A DNA stretch of 64,000 nt from an uncultured SAR86 cluster bacterium. GTDB taxonomy: Bacteria; Pseudomonadota; Gammaproteobacteria; Magnimaribacterales; D2472. Location: NCBI GenBank assembly GCA_905181645.1, contig CAJIYN010000002.1:62001-126000 (forward strand). Direction: 5' to 3'. Shown here piece after piece: positions 8,848 through 17,779 of the stretch. The notes beneath the pieces are model-generated. The model was not told where the DNA came from and made no database searches. It saw only the letters and a program-made list of their open reading frames with translations. Position 1 is the stretch's first letter, and every line of letters starts with the position of its first letter. Position numbers and translations under genes: made by a program.

Positions 8848-10997
8848 TCAGAAAAAGTGCCTTTTAACACCAATATTTCTTCCCGGTAATGGAACTGGAC
8901 CCTTAACAAAAGATGAATGATTTCTAGCTACATCATCAAGCAAATTATTTGCAAATAAAGTGACTTTCATTCTACTTTTATCATTAACACTAAATGTTTT
9001 TGTTACTCTGGTGTCAAGCATGCGATAGGAATCAGTAGCTGTCTCACCTTCACCAAAATCATTCTGTCTTTCGACACTTTTCAGGTTAATTTTAAAAACA
9101 GTATCATTTTGTTCATAAGATAAAGTATATACATTCCTTGCTGGATTAATTCTTGGAACATTATGTCCATCAGCAAACTCAGCATTAACTTGATCTCTTC
9201 CGAAATGAGTAAGTTAAATCTCCAGATGCAAGATTTACAGTTCTTCCAAATTCTAGTTCATAACCAATAAATTCTGCATTTTCTTGAACATAAAAGGAAT
9301 GAATTAAATCTGCATGATCATCATGGTCATCTCCGTGATCATCTCCATGGTCATCATCTCCGTGCTCTTCATCATGATCTTCATCTTCATGTTCGTCATG
9401 ATCTTCATTAAAGTAATGTAGTTATCGACTTCGTTTATATAAAAACTTGCATAAGCAAAAAAGTCTCCATTGTCATAATCAAAAGTAACATCAAAATTAT
9501 TTGATGTTTCACTTTTTAAATTAGGGTTGCCAACTTCAAGTCTTCCAGTAGCTAAATGAGGTCCATTCATAAAGAGCTCAATAACTGAAGGTAGTCTCTC
9601 AACACTTGCAAAACCAAAATCTACATCTAAGCTATCACTTAAGCTTCTTCCTAAAGCTACAGCAAAACTATTAGTCGTATCATCTATATTGTAATAGTCG
9701 ATATCTCCATGATCTTCATCAGTTACGCTTCCAGACCTTTCAATTTGATCCATTCTGAAACCAAAGTCGACGTTATACATTCCTATGTCTTTACTCATGA
9801 AATATCCGAGTGTGAATTCTTCACTTGTAGCAGGATTCATAAAAGCTTCTTCGCCGATAATTGATGAATCTTCATCAAGAACATTAAATACGACTTTTTG
9901 AGTCATATTGTCGTTAGATAGATCAAAAATTGCACCGTATTCAGTAGACGCGCTCATGAAGCTTGTAGGTTCATGTTCTTCATGCTCTTCTTCTTCATGC
10001 TCTTCTTCATCATGCTCTTCTTCGGCATGAGCCTCAGTTAAGATGTAATCTGAATCACGAAAAGTGAAATCAACTGAATTCACTAAATCGCCACTCATGT
10101 TTAATGAACCTTTTACAGTAAAGCTATCAGAGTCTGTAGTTGAAAAAATTCTTTCTTCTTCATGCTCTTCTTCACCCTCTTCTTCTTCATGTTCTTCTCC
10201 ATGAAATGGAATACCGTAAACACTTTCAAGATTATCAACGGAGAATCCTAAGTAACCCCAATCTCCAGCTTTTGAAATGCCGAATTTTGTTGCTTCTGTT
10301 TGATAATCAGAGTTATTAACAAATCCTAAATTTTCTTCTTCATGCTCTTCTTCACCCTCATGCTCTTCTTCTTCATGAAGGATAGCTCCATCTGGAACAT
10401 CAAAATTACCTAATTCAATTTTTGAATAACCAAAATTTACGTTAAAGCCGCCAACATTATCTTTGAAATTAAAGTTTTGAGCAGTACCATCATTAACAGA
10501 TTGCTTTTCATAACCTGCAGAAAACTCTGATCCAGCAAAATCCATTTCTGCAATACAATCATAATTACATTGATAATTCCACCAATGGCTTCGCTAGAAT
10601 AAAGCAAAGATGATGGACCTTTTACAATCTCAATTTGTTCGATATTGTTTAAGTCAACATCATTTAAATGATCTACACCAAGACTTGATACGTCGCGATT
10701 TACCATGCCATTTTTAAGGATTTTAACCCTTGGTCCAGACATGCCTCTAATAATTGGCTGGCCAACAGCAGAACCATAATCTGCTATAGATACTCCCAGG
10801 TAACTGTCAATTGCCTCACCCAAACTAGTTGATGCACCATCAGTTATATCTTCGCCATCTATTACGTATAAAGGATTATTGATTTCACTTGATTCAAGTA
10901 ATGAGGATGTAACTACAACCTCTTCCATTCCATCAGCGATTATATTATTTATTAGTAGAGCACTGATAATCAAAAGTGCCAAATGATAGTTTTTCAT
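8848..10997 (-). pseudogene. TonB-dependent outer-membrane receptor with His/Glu-rich loops (ZnuD-like), frameshifted
   Basis: The product begins with a signal peptide (MKNYHLALLIISALLIN), a TonB box-like MEEVVVTSS, and the plug motifs GVSIADYGSAVGQPIIRGM and IEIVKGPSSLLYSSEAIGGIINV. The barrel ends with DDVARNHSSFVKGPVPLPGRN and a terminal Phe. Four extracellular-type loops are packed with His, Glu and Asp, at about 10330-10385, 10155-10205, 9975-10035 and 9310-9415. This is the hallmark of zinc-binding receptors such as ZnuD, which import metal across the outer membrane using TonB energy. Shifts near 10545, 9415, 9210 and 8870 break the frame, but all pieces belong to one family. A small CxxC protein lies upstream and a MerC-like protein downstream. 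Confidence 0.85.
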
Positions 10998-11042
10998 GAA
11001 AACCTCCCATCAAAAAAATTAAAATTTAAAAATTGTAAAAAA

Positions 11043-11319
11043 TTAAATCTTTGGAGGTGCTCTTGAGTTATAGCTCTTAGGAGCTTGGGAAAAAAATTGT
11101 TGTTTTATCTGTTCTTTAAGAACTATTACGAACGAAACATGTAATAAACTAACTCTTGATATTGAAGTGTCATATAACTCATTTTCACAAAATTGACATT
11201 CAACCTCAGCAATATCATGAGAAGAAACTTCATGATATAAAGGGTCTAAGTATGGAAAGTATATTTAAAAATGGAGTTAAGGAAATAAAGATATTATTAG
11301 ATAAATTCACAAAAACCAT
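11043..11319 (-). pseudogene. Small secreted or membrane protein with CxxC, upstream of the receptor
   Basis: On the minus strand a frame ends SYNSRAPPKI just before the receptor gene. It contains HDIAEVECQFCENELYD, a His-Asp plus CxxC arrangement, followed by a hydrophobic VSLLHVSFVIVL segment. The only good start (ATG at 11319, hydrophobic NIFISLTPFLNIL) is in another frame, so one shift near 11270 is needed. Short proteins with a Cys pair and a C-terminal R-A-P-P are often seen beside proteobacterial metal receptors; that comparison is from memory. It probably handles metal in the periplasm together with the receptor. Confidence 0.5.
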
Positions 11320-11390
11320 ATTGCATTTAAATATTTAAAATATCAAGAAGAATCTAAAGTTTTTAAATTTATCTATGAATTATTATACCT

Positions 11391-12698
11391 TTATATAGTT
11401 TCCATAAAGGGGCTTTGTGTCCCCTTTTTTATTCTCCTATTTATCTCTTCTTTAATAAGCCACATACGATCTTGGCCCCAAACATAATAAGGATTACTCC
11501 CATCTTCATCTGTAATTTTAAAACTAGGCACACCCCAGCAATTACCTTCATACATTTCTTTCAAGTTATTATCTAGGTCTTGTTTCTTTTATTGAAAGTT
11601 CATTTTTTCCAATACCACCAGATGTAGACCTAGTTTACAAACCAGATTTTGTAAAAAATCATCATCACCAATATTTATTCCATCTTGAAAAGATGCGTTA
11701 AGTAATTCCTGGATATATTCAAAACCCTTCCCTGCTTTATCAATCACTGGGAACAATGAATATGCTTTTCGAGCCGGCGAACCAATTGGTGAATATATAG
11801 ATTTAATTTCGTGATTATATTTTCTTCCTTCACGCGCTGCATCTGAAATAATGTATTTCCCTTTATAGCTAGGGATTGTCATGCCGCGCATTAACATAGG
11901 TAAAACTGGTTTTGTTATCAGATTTATTGGATATGTCTCACCTAACTCCTTAACACGCTGGGTGCTTACATGCGTGTAAGGACTATTTAAGGATGGGTAA
12001 TAAGTTAGATTAACTTTTTTACTAGAATTAAATTGATCAGGTGATTTTAATTTTAATGCACAAATAGACCCATCATCTAAGCTTCTTTTTAAACCTAATT
12101 CAGTCAATCTTTCTTCTAAATAATTTGGATCTATCTAGACCCCAATATAATTCTTTTTCATAATAAAAAGCTGAACCAAAATAATAACCTTTATTATTTC
12201 TTAATTTATTACCTGAGAGTATTTTATTAGAAACCTCATCCTGTGATGAAGGAAATGCTGAACAAGTTATCGATAGTATCTTCATCACCAGACCATAATG
12301 CAAAGCTTACTTTTATAGCAATTTCACTAAATTTACTTTCATTAACAGCTGATAAAATTGAATTAGCTTTATAAATCAATCTCTTTTGATGGGTAAGAAT
12401 TTCCTGGAAAAGCAATATCATAAAAAGGTGCTATACGCTTAACGTCCTCAAGGCAGTATTTACTGTAAAGAGAGGTCTCATGTATAGCCTCCGCATCCTC
12501 TTCACCGACCAGTATTGGTTTGAATGAAATATTATAAGATGACTTAAGTTTTTCAATGGATTGAATTGTTAGATGTGAATATGGGTCATCCACTTTATGA
12601 AAATATAAAACTTCGTGATTTCTACCTTCTTCTTGTCTTTCTATTTCTGCATTTATTCTAACTGACTTAAAGAGCTCATAACTAGAATATTTATTCAT
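11391..12698 (-). pseudogene. Two-domain DsbA-family (HCCA isomerase/GST-kappa-like) protein, frameshifted
   Basis: Two thioredoxin-fold repeats are visible: EVLYFHKVDDPYSHLTIQSI near the start and VNLTYYPSLNSPYTHVSTQRV in the middle. The C-terminal signature is EGNCWGVPSFKI followed by VWGQDRMWLIKEE. The G-V-P-S-F and F/W-G-Q-D-R motifs are typical of 2-hydroxychromene-2-carboxylate isomerase-like DsbA proteins, which use glutathione. The CxxC of true DsbA is absent. Frames join with shifts near 12385, 12245, 12110 and 11590. The reading frame as given runs through a strong hairpin at 11406-11427, so the true stop may lie a little upstream and be hidden by an error. The substrate is unknown. 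Confidence 0.65.
11406..11430 (+). terminator. GC-rich hairpin with T tract
   Basis: AAAGGGG and CCCCTTT form a perfect 7-bp stem with an 8-base loop, followed by TTT on the plus strand. It resembles a rho-independent terminator. No obvious plus-strand gene ends here, so it may serve the minus-strand gene at 11391-12698 if its true end is slightly earlier. Confidence 0.5.
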
Positions 12699-12963
12699 AA
12701 ATAGATTTCTGACTCTTTAGACGGATTGAAAGAAAAATTTCTAAAAGTTTTTAAAATTTTATCTTTTTTTGAGCGCAGCGCATTACGCCTCTTTTTTTAT
12801 CAAAAGAAATACTTAATCTTTTTATAAAGATGATTTAGTATAAGTTATGAGTAATTTAAAGCTAGTAAGTTCATTTCTAAAGATTAGATTTCATAATATA
12901 GTTGGCTTAATTAGTTTTTACTTCTTATGTTAGAATCTCAAAAAATTATACTAACTAAAAATT
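12699..12963. other. Divergent intergenic region with likely cysK promoter
   Basis: A GAGCGCAGCGC block with T tracts on both sides lies at about 12763-12800 and may be a weak terminator. Nearer to cysK, TATGTTAGAAT (12926-12936) resembles an extended -10 box and TATACT lies at 12947-12952, only 11 bases before the ATG. No coding sequence is evident. Confidence 0.35.
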
Positions 12964-13992
12964 ATGCTATATAAATCTATATTAGAAACAATTGGTAATA
13001 CACCTAGCGTTAAAATTAATAATCTAGGGCCTGAGGGAGTTGATATTTATGTAAAACCTGAATATTTCAACCCAGGTAGCTCCGTTAAGGACAGATTGGC
13101 CTTAAATATTATAAATGATGGCGAAACATCAGGTTTATTAAAGCCTGGTCAGACTATTGTAGAAGCTACAAGTGGGAATACAGGCATTGGTTTGGCTATG
13201 GTTTGCGCTTCTAAAAACTACCCTCTTGTAATAACCATGCCTGAAAGTGCTTCTATTGAAAGAAGAAAAATGATGAGATTTCTTGGAGCAAAGGTTATTT
13301 TGACACCAGCAAGTGAGGCTGGATCAGGCGCATACAATAAAGCGCAAGAATTAGCTAAGAAAAATGATTGGTTTTATGCTCGTCAATTTGAAAGTAAGGC
13401 GAATGCTGATATCCATGAATCAACTACAGGTAGAGAAATTATTAATGATTTTAAGAATATTGGCTTAGATTACTGGGTTTCAGGTTATGGAACAGGCGGC
13501 ACTTTTACTGGCGTTTCAAGAGCATTAAGGCATTCTATGCCAAATACAAAATTAATTATGGCTGAGCCTGATACAGCGCCCCTTATTAAAAATGGTCAAA
13601 CTCAAGAAAGAAATGATGATGGAACATTTGCATCATCTCATCCTGACTGGAATCCACACCCAATACAAGGATGGACTACTGACTTTATTCCATTGGTTTT
13701 ACAAGAATCAATAGATAAGAGTTTTATAGATGAAGTTATTCCGGTATCAGGAATAGATGGTATTAACTGGTCGCAAAAACTTGCGGCAGATGAAGGTATT
13801 TTAACTGGTATTTCCGGCGGAGCAACATTTGCAGTAGCTATGGATGTCGCTAAAAGAGCTAAGCCAGGGTCAATAATTTTATGTATGCTTGCAGATACAG
13901 CTGAAAGATATTTATCAAGCCTCTTGTTTGAGAATATTTCAGCAGAAATGAGTGATGAAGAATTAACTATATTGAATTCAATCTCTAGTTAG
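12964..13992 (+). CDS. cysK: Cysteine synthase (O-acetylserine sulfhydrylase)
   Basis: This pyridoxal-phosphate enzyme makes cysteine from O-acetylserine and sulfide in the cytoplasm. The 342-residue frame is intact. It shows the PLP lysine in NPGSSVKDR (about residue 42), the substrate loop EATSGNTGIGLA, the phosphate-binding SGYGTGGTFTGV and the GISGGATFAVA near the C-terminus. The length is slightly above the 310-325 of typical CysK because of an extended loop (QERNDDGTFASSHPDWNPH). It stands alone, convergent with the amidohydrolase. Confidence 0.93.
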   Translation: MLYKSILETIGNTPSVKINNLGPEGVDIYVKPEYFNPGSSVKDRLALNIINDGETSGLLKPGQTIVEATSGNTGIGLAMVCASKNYPLVITMPESASIERRKMMRFLGAKVILTPASEAGSGAYNKAQELAKKNDWFYARQFESKANADIHESTTGREIINDFKNIGLDYWVSGYGTGGTFTGVSRALRHSMPNTKLIMAEPDTAPLIKNGQTQERNDDGTFASSHPDWNPHPIQGWTTDFIPLVLQESIDKSFIDEVIPVSGIDGINWSQKLAADEGILTGISGGATFAVAMDVAKRAKPGSIILCMLADTAERYLSSLLFENISAEMSDEELTILNSISS

Positions 13993-13996
13993 CCTA

Positions 13997-15265
13997 TTAA
14001 AATATAATTTGTTTACCGTCTTTCATTACAAATTTTACATTTCTTATATTTTTTATATCAGATACAGGATTGCCTTTGATAGCAATAATATCTGCATAAA
14101 AGCCTTTTTTAATTTGCCCTAATTCACCCTCCATTTTTAACAACATTGCATTTGTAATCGTTGCAGCCTGTATGGTTTCCATCGCTGGCATTCCTGCTTC
14201 TACCATAAAACCAAACTCTTTGCCATTATTACCGTGCTTAAAGACACCTGCATCTGTGCCAAAGGCAATCATTACTCCTCTTTGGTGAGCTTTTCTAAAG
14301 GTAGCACCAATCTGCGGGCCTACACTCGCTGCCTTTGGTCTAACAATATCAGGAAAGTAGTTATCTATTTTAGCTTTCTCAGCAACGAACTCTCCTGCAG
14401 AAATTGTAGGAACATAATATGTCCCATTTTTGATCATTAAATCCATAACTTCCTCAGTCATAAAAGTACCATGTTCAACAGAATCAACCCCGGCTAGAAC
14501 TGCTCTTTTCATACCTTGCGCACCATGAGCATGAACAGCTACCCACATTCCATAATCTTTAGCAGCTTTTACAACCGCATCAGCTTCCTCAAATGTGAAT
14601 TGTGGATTGTCACCAGATTTAGCAACACTTAATACGCCACCAGTAACTGTTAACTTTATTCCATCAGCACCATCTTTATATCTTTGTCTTACTGCTGTGT
14701 ATGCTTCATAAGGACCATTTATTACACCATCTTCTGGAACTGGATATTCGTATGAGTCAGAACTCATTCCATTAGTTGGATCTGCGTGACCTCCAGTAGT
14801 GGCAATACTTTTACCTGATGTAAAAATTCTTGGTCCAATTACATGACCTGAATTAATTGCATCCCTTAGAGAAATAGCAACCATACCACTATCGCCAACT
14901 TGTCTTACGGTTGTAAAACCTGCTTTTAATGTTTTATATGCATGCTGAGTAGCTAATATAGCCTCAGTCTCCCTTTCAACTTTTATTGGACGTTTAGCTT
15001 TAGATTGATATTCCCGACCAAAATGAACATGCATATCCATAAGACCTGGCATTAATGTGTAAGAGTTAAAATTGATAATCAAATCATTTTTATCTATATC
15101 AATGAAGCCTTTTTTTATAGCGGTGATTTTATTGTTATCAATGATTATCGACGTATTGTTAACCTGAACTTCATTTATAACATCAACATACACAGATGAA
15201 TAAATAACCGTAGATGAGTATAATGGGAAAATTAATAGAGCTGATAGATATTTTAAATATTTCAT
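13997..15265 (-). CDS. Secreted amidohydrolase (imidazolonepropionase/Xaa-Pro dipeptidase-like)
   Basis: The 422-residue intact protein begins with a signal peptide (LKYLSALLIFPLYSS) and has all amidohydrolase metal sites: DMHVHFG, the lysine in GIKLTVTGG, the histidines in VAVHAHG and SVEHGTFM, and the aspartate in FGTDAGV. The C-terminal GFYADIIAIKGNP is also typical. Marine bacteria carry many such periplasmic enzymes, which often cleave peptides with a C-terminal proline or other amide bonds. The exact substrate cannot be told from the sequence. Confidence 0.85.
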   Translation of the reverse strand: MKYLKYLSALLIFPLYSSTVIYSSVYVDVINEVQVNNTSIIIDNNKITAIKKGFIDIDKNDLIINFNSYTLMPGLMDMHVHFGREYQSKAKRPIKVERETEAILATQHAYKTLKAGFTTVRQVGDSGMVAISLRDAINSGHVIGPRIFTSGKSIATTGGHADPTNGMSSDSYEYPVPEDGVINGPYEAYTAVRQRYKDGADGIKLTVTGGVLSVAKSGDNPQFTFEEADAVVKAAKDYGMWVAVHAHGAQGMKRAVLAGVDSVEHGTFMTEEVMDLMIKNGTYYVPTISAGEFVAEKAKIDNYFPDIVRPKAASVGPQIGATFRKAHQRGVMIAFGTDAGVFKHGNNGKEFGFMVEAGMPAMETIQAATITNAMLLKMEGELGQIKKGFYADIIAIKGNPVSDIKNIRNVKFVMKDGKQIIF

Positions 15266-15297
15266 ATCAAAATTCTACATTAATTTTAGATATTCAT

Positions 15298-15756
15298 CTA
15301 ATTCTTTGACTCAACATAGAAAACAATATCGTAACCTTTCTTTTCAAGGCAAGTCTCAAGACCTTTATATGAACCTAATTCTGATAATGCATCCGCAGAT
15401 GCATAAAGGGTCCAAGTGGCTATAGCTATCATAGAGTATGGTAGAACTAGTAACGTAGTAACTACTCCTCCAGTGGTAGCTAAATCCGCAGCAACAATAA
15501 GCCCACCCAAGCCATAAGCACCACCAACTCTCTTTAGCAATCTTTTTGTTGGTGAGTTTTTATTTTCTAACTTTGTTTGGCAAAGCAGCACATCAGATTC
15601 AATTAAACTAATATTGGGATTATCATCAACTACGATATACGCAGGTGTTTCTTTAATATTGTAAGTATTTACCTCACCAGGTATTTCTTTAAAGGTATTT
15701 GAAGCGCAGGAGCTAGAAAGAATAACTAATACGAAGGTAATTAGTGAATTATTCAT
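15298..15756 (-). CDS. Small lipoprotein of unknown function
   Basis: The 152-residue protein starts with a lipobox (ITFVLVILSSSC), so lipid attachment at that Cys is likely. A Gly-rich hydrophobic region (RVGGAYGLGGLIVAADLATTGG) in the middle could insert into a membrane. A pair of late cysteines lies in KGLETCLEKKGYD. I do not recognise the family. It lies 32 bases downstream of the amidohydrolase start and is convergent with nothing. Confidence 0.6.
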   Translation of the reverse strand: MNNSLITFVLVILSSSCASNTFKEIPGEVNTYNIKETPAYIVVDDNPNISLIESDVLLCQTKLENKNSPTKRLLKRVGGAYGLGGLIVAADLATTGGVVTTLLVLPYSMIAIATWTLYASADALSELGSYKGLETCLEKKGYDIVFYVESKN

Positions 15757-15775
15757 GAAGAATTATAAAACTGGT

Positions 15776-15800
15776 AAAAGGAGCACTTGGTGCTCCTTTT
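15776..15800 (-). terminator. Perfect hairpin, terminator of the gene at 15816-16511
   Basis: AAAAGGAGCAC and GTGCTCCTTTT form a perfect 11-bp stem with a 3-base loop, 15 bases after the stop of the minus-strand gene. The run of T at the 3' side of the stem supports a rho-independent terminator. Confidence 0.75.
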
Positions 15801-15815
15801 AAATTTCAGTAAAGA

Positions 15816-16511
15816 TTATTTAGCAGAATAAATAACCTGACATAGCTCTATCGTCTCAGTAACAATCTCATCAACATATTCTTGTGCTTCTGCCCATATA
15901 GAAGCATATGAAGCTCCGGCATAAAATCCATCAAGAGCTTTTCCAGCTTCTTTTCCTGTATTAAAGATAGCTCTAAAATGAAACATACCTGTTTCATGAA
16001 CTCCTCCTCCAACAGGAGCAAAAACTCCAAGATCTTTATCTTTTTCAATCTTATAATCTTCTAATGTAATCATTTTATCTGTAAATGCAGTCTCATTATT
16101 AAGCTTAATTCTCCATAAACGCTCAAAAGTATTTTGAGGAAGAATTGGGTTATCTTTTAGAGGTTTAAATACTGATGTGTATTTCACTCGTCTTAGACGT
16201 TTGTATGCAGGATCAGGATTAAATGGGTCGTAAGCCTCAACCATTGCTAATGCGCCTTCTAAATTAGAAAAAGCACTCCATACAAACATTTCACCAGGAT
16301 AATTGTTTCCTGCTCTGGTAACACAAACACCTGCATCACTTGCTCCTAGAGCTTCAAATGTCTCTGTATTATTTTTCATATAATCAATGTACTTGTTTAC
16401 ATCTTTAGCTTGTACCATCAAGGTTGAAAATGCTCCCTCTGGGACTGCCATCAAATTGACTGAAAAGCCAAATGTGAAGAAAACAGCCAATGTTAATTTC
16501 ATTTTATTCAT
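15816..16511 (-). CDS. Periplasmic protein of unknown function
   Basis: The 231-residue intact protein has a signal peptide (KLTLAVFFTFGFSVNLMAV) cleaved probably after the Ala or Met-Ala. The mature part has the sense of a dimeric alpha/beta barrel: two similar halves beginning GAFSTLMVQAKDVNKYIDYM and TAFTDKMITLEDYKIEK, each followed by a stretch on secondary alpha and beta elements. Proteins of this look are common in marine gammaproteobacteria without assigned function. A strong terminator follows. Confidence 0.65.
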   Translation of the reverse strand: MNKMKLTLAVFFTFGFSVNLMAVPEGAFSTLMVQAKDVNKYIDYMKNNTETFEALGASDAGVCVTRAGNNYPGEMFVWSAFSNLEGALAMVEAYDPFNPDPAYKRLRRVKYTSVFKPLKDNPILPQNTFERLWRIKLNNETAFTDKMITLEDYKIEKDKDLGVFAPVGGGVHETGMFHFRAIFNTGKEAGKALDGFYAGASYASIWAEAQEYVDEIVTETIELCQVIYSAK

Positions 16512-16679
16512 CTATTACTCCATTAAATATTAAGTCTCAATAATACACTTAATATTGAAAAGGGCCTTCAAAGTATTAAGAATTAATTTAAAAAAATCTA
16601 TCATTATTCAGAAAACTAGTTTAAATTTAATGTTCATTTTATATTTTTGTTTAACTAATTGGGGATAGTTTCTATAGAA
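16512..16679. other. Intergenic, no gene seen
   Basis: AT-rich spacer between the divergent genes, with stops in all frames. No convincing promoter pair stands out. Confidence 0.4.
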
Positions 16680-16808
16680 ATGTCAGATACAAGATTCTTT
16701 GACGACCGTCTCACCTACCTATCGTTTGTAACCACTTCAAATGAAAAAAATGTTGTTGCTAATGTTTTTTCGAGTGTAATTAAGTCCAAAATAGAATCCA
16801 GCTATTAA
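16680..16808 (+). pseudogene. N-terminal piece of a methyltransferase-like protein
   Basis: A short frame begins MSDTRFFDDRLTYLSFVTTS and fades after about 35 residues into unrelated sequence. With the C-terminal part at 16895-17779 it probably formed one protein. The middle, which should contain the S-adenosylmethionine glycine loop, is missing. Confidence 0.4.
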
Positions 16809-16886
16809 TAAAACTCCAGCTATTATAGATCCAGTATTGTAAGGAAATCCAATTGAATTGTCATAAAGAATTTCCATATATTCCAT
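16737..16886 (-). other. Opposite-strand membrane-segment ORF, probably a displaced piece
   Basis: The minus strand reads a 49-codon ORF that starts MEYMEILYDN and has one clean transmembrane stretch (GSIIAGVLLIAGFYFGL). It lies exactly where the methyltransferase is interrupted, so it is more likely a chimeric piece of a membrane protein gene than a gene in place. The identity is unknown. Confidence 0.35.
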
Positions 16887-16894
16887 TTTTTGTA

Positions 16895-17779
16895 ATGGCA
16901 AAAGAAATAAGCATTGAGGATGTTAGGTTAGCGCTCGAAAAGCTATCTGATAGATTTATAGAGCATCCAAATATGGTTTTTACTATTACTAATTTATATT
17001 TCAGTGAAGCTGCTTCTTTACAATCAAATAATCCTAAAAAACAAAAGAAAATGAAGTGGAACTCTTTAGCTTTAGAGGGAAATAGTTCATATGAGTTTAA
17101 TAACCAATTAACTAATATTGAAGATTTACTCAAAGATTCATGGACTATTGATGAAGATCCTGTAACTCATAGAGCTAGTTATAAAAACCCATCAGTTTTA
17201 ACTATTTATAGAAAAGATCATGAGAACTTAGTAGATAGGTATATTCCAAATCAAACAGAATCAAACGAATTACTGTTAACAACTGAAACAAAAACATATC
17301 TAATACCAGAAAAGAAAAAAGTAGATTTTGTTATTAAACCTATGATTGATATTCTTAATAAAAATGGAAAACTTGTTATTGTTCATTCATGTGGAAACGA
17401 TTCAGTCTCCAAAGTAATCAAACAGCTTTGGCCAAAAGAAAACCCATACCCTACACCAGCTAGAGCAATTATTAAGTATCTTAAAAAAACGCTACCTGCT
17501 AGAAAATTGGATGATTTAGTTTTCCATAAACCAGTAAAATTTGGTTATAAACTAAAACCTATTCCTGACGACAATAATTCTATCGCCACTTCCCTTTTTT
17601 CAGCTGCATGGAATAATATTGTTTATGTTGGTCAGATGAACTCAGAACAAATCAATCAAGCTCAAGAAGATGGAAAATATGTTGAAGTCATTGAAAATCT
17701 TTTAGAGGAGAATGATAATACTGTTCACTTTAATAATGAAATGTTTGTCATTGAAAAAAATAGAATCTTTAAACCCTAA
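16895..17779 (+). pseudogene. SAM-dependent methyltransferase, C-terminal part
   Basis: From residue 1 of this part, LEKLSDRFIEHPNMVFTITNLYFSEA matches the link region of a class of large methyltransferases. The later PMIDILNKNGKLVIVHSCGND and QLWPKENPYPTPA are the final strands of the Rossmann-like fold. The SAM-binding loop is not present because the gene is interrupted upstream. The ATG at 16895 is in frame but is probably not the native start. The stop overlaps the likely start of the prolyl oligopeptidase, so the two may be co-transcribed. The substrate is unknown. Confidence 0.5.

Noticed and set aside
12763-12800. GAGCGCAGCGC block as a regulatory element of cysK
   Set aside because: The stem is short and imperfect and the T tracts on both sides are common in this AT-rich DNA. 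I keep it only as a possible terminator.
12860-12963. Riboswitch upstream of cysK
   Set aside because: The leader is very short (TATACT lies 11 bases before the ATG) and no conserved riboswitch core is visible.
15848-16048. 66-codon minus-strand ORF inside the gene at 15816-16511
   Set aside because: It is a shadow frame with Leu/Lys-rich, low-complexity translation. The main frame has a signal peptide and protein-like content.
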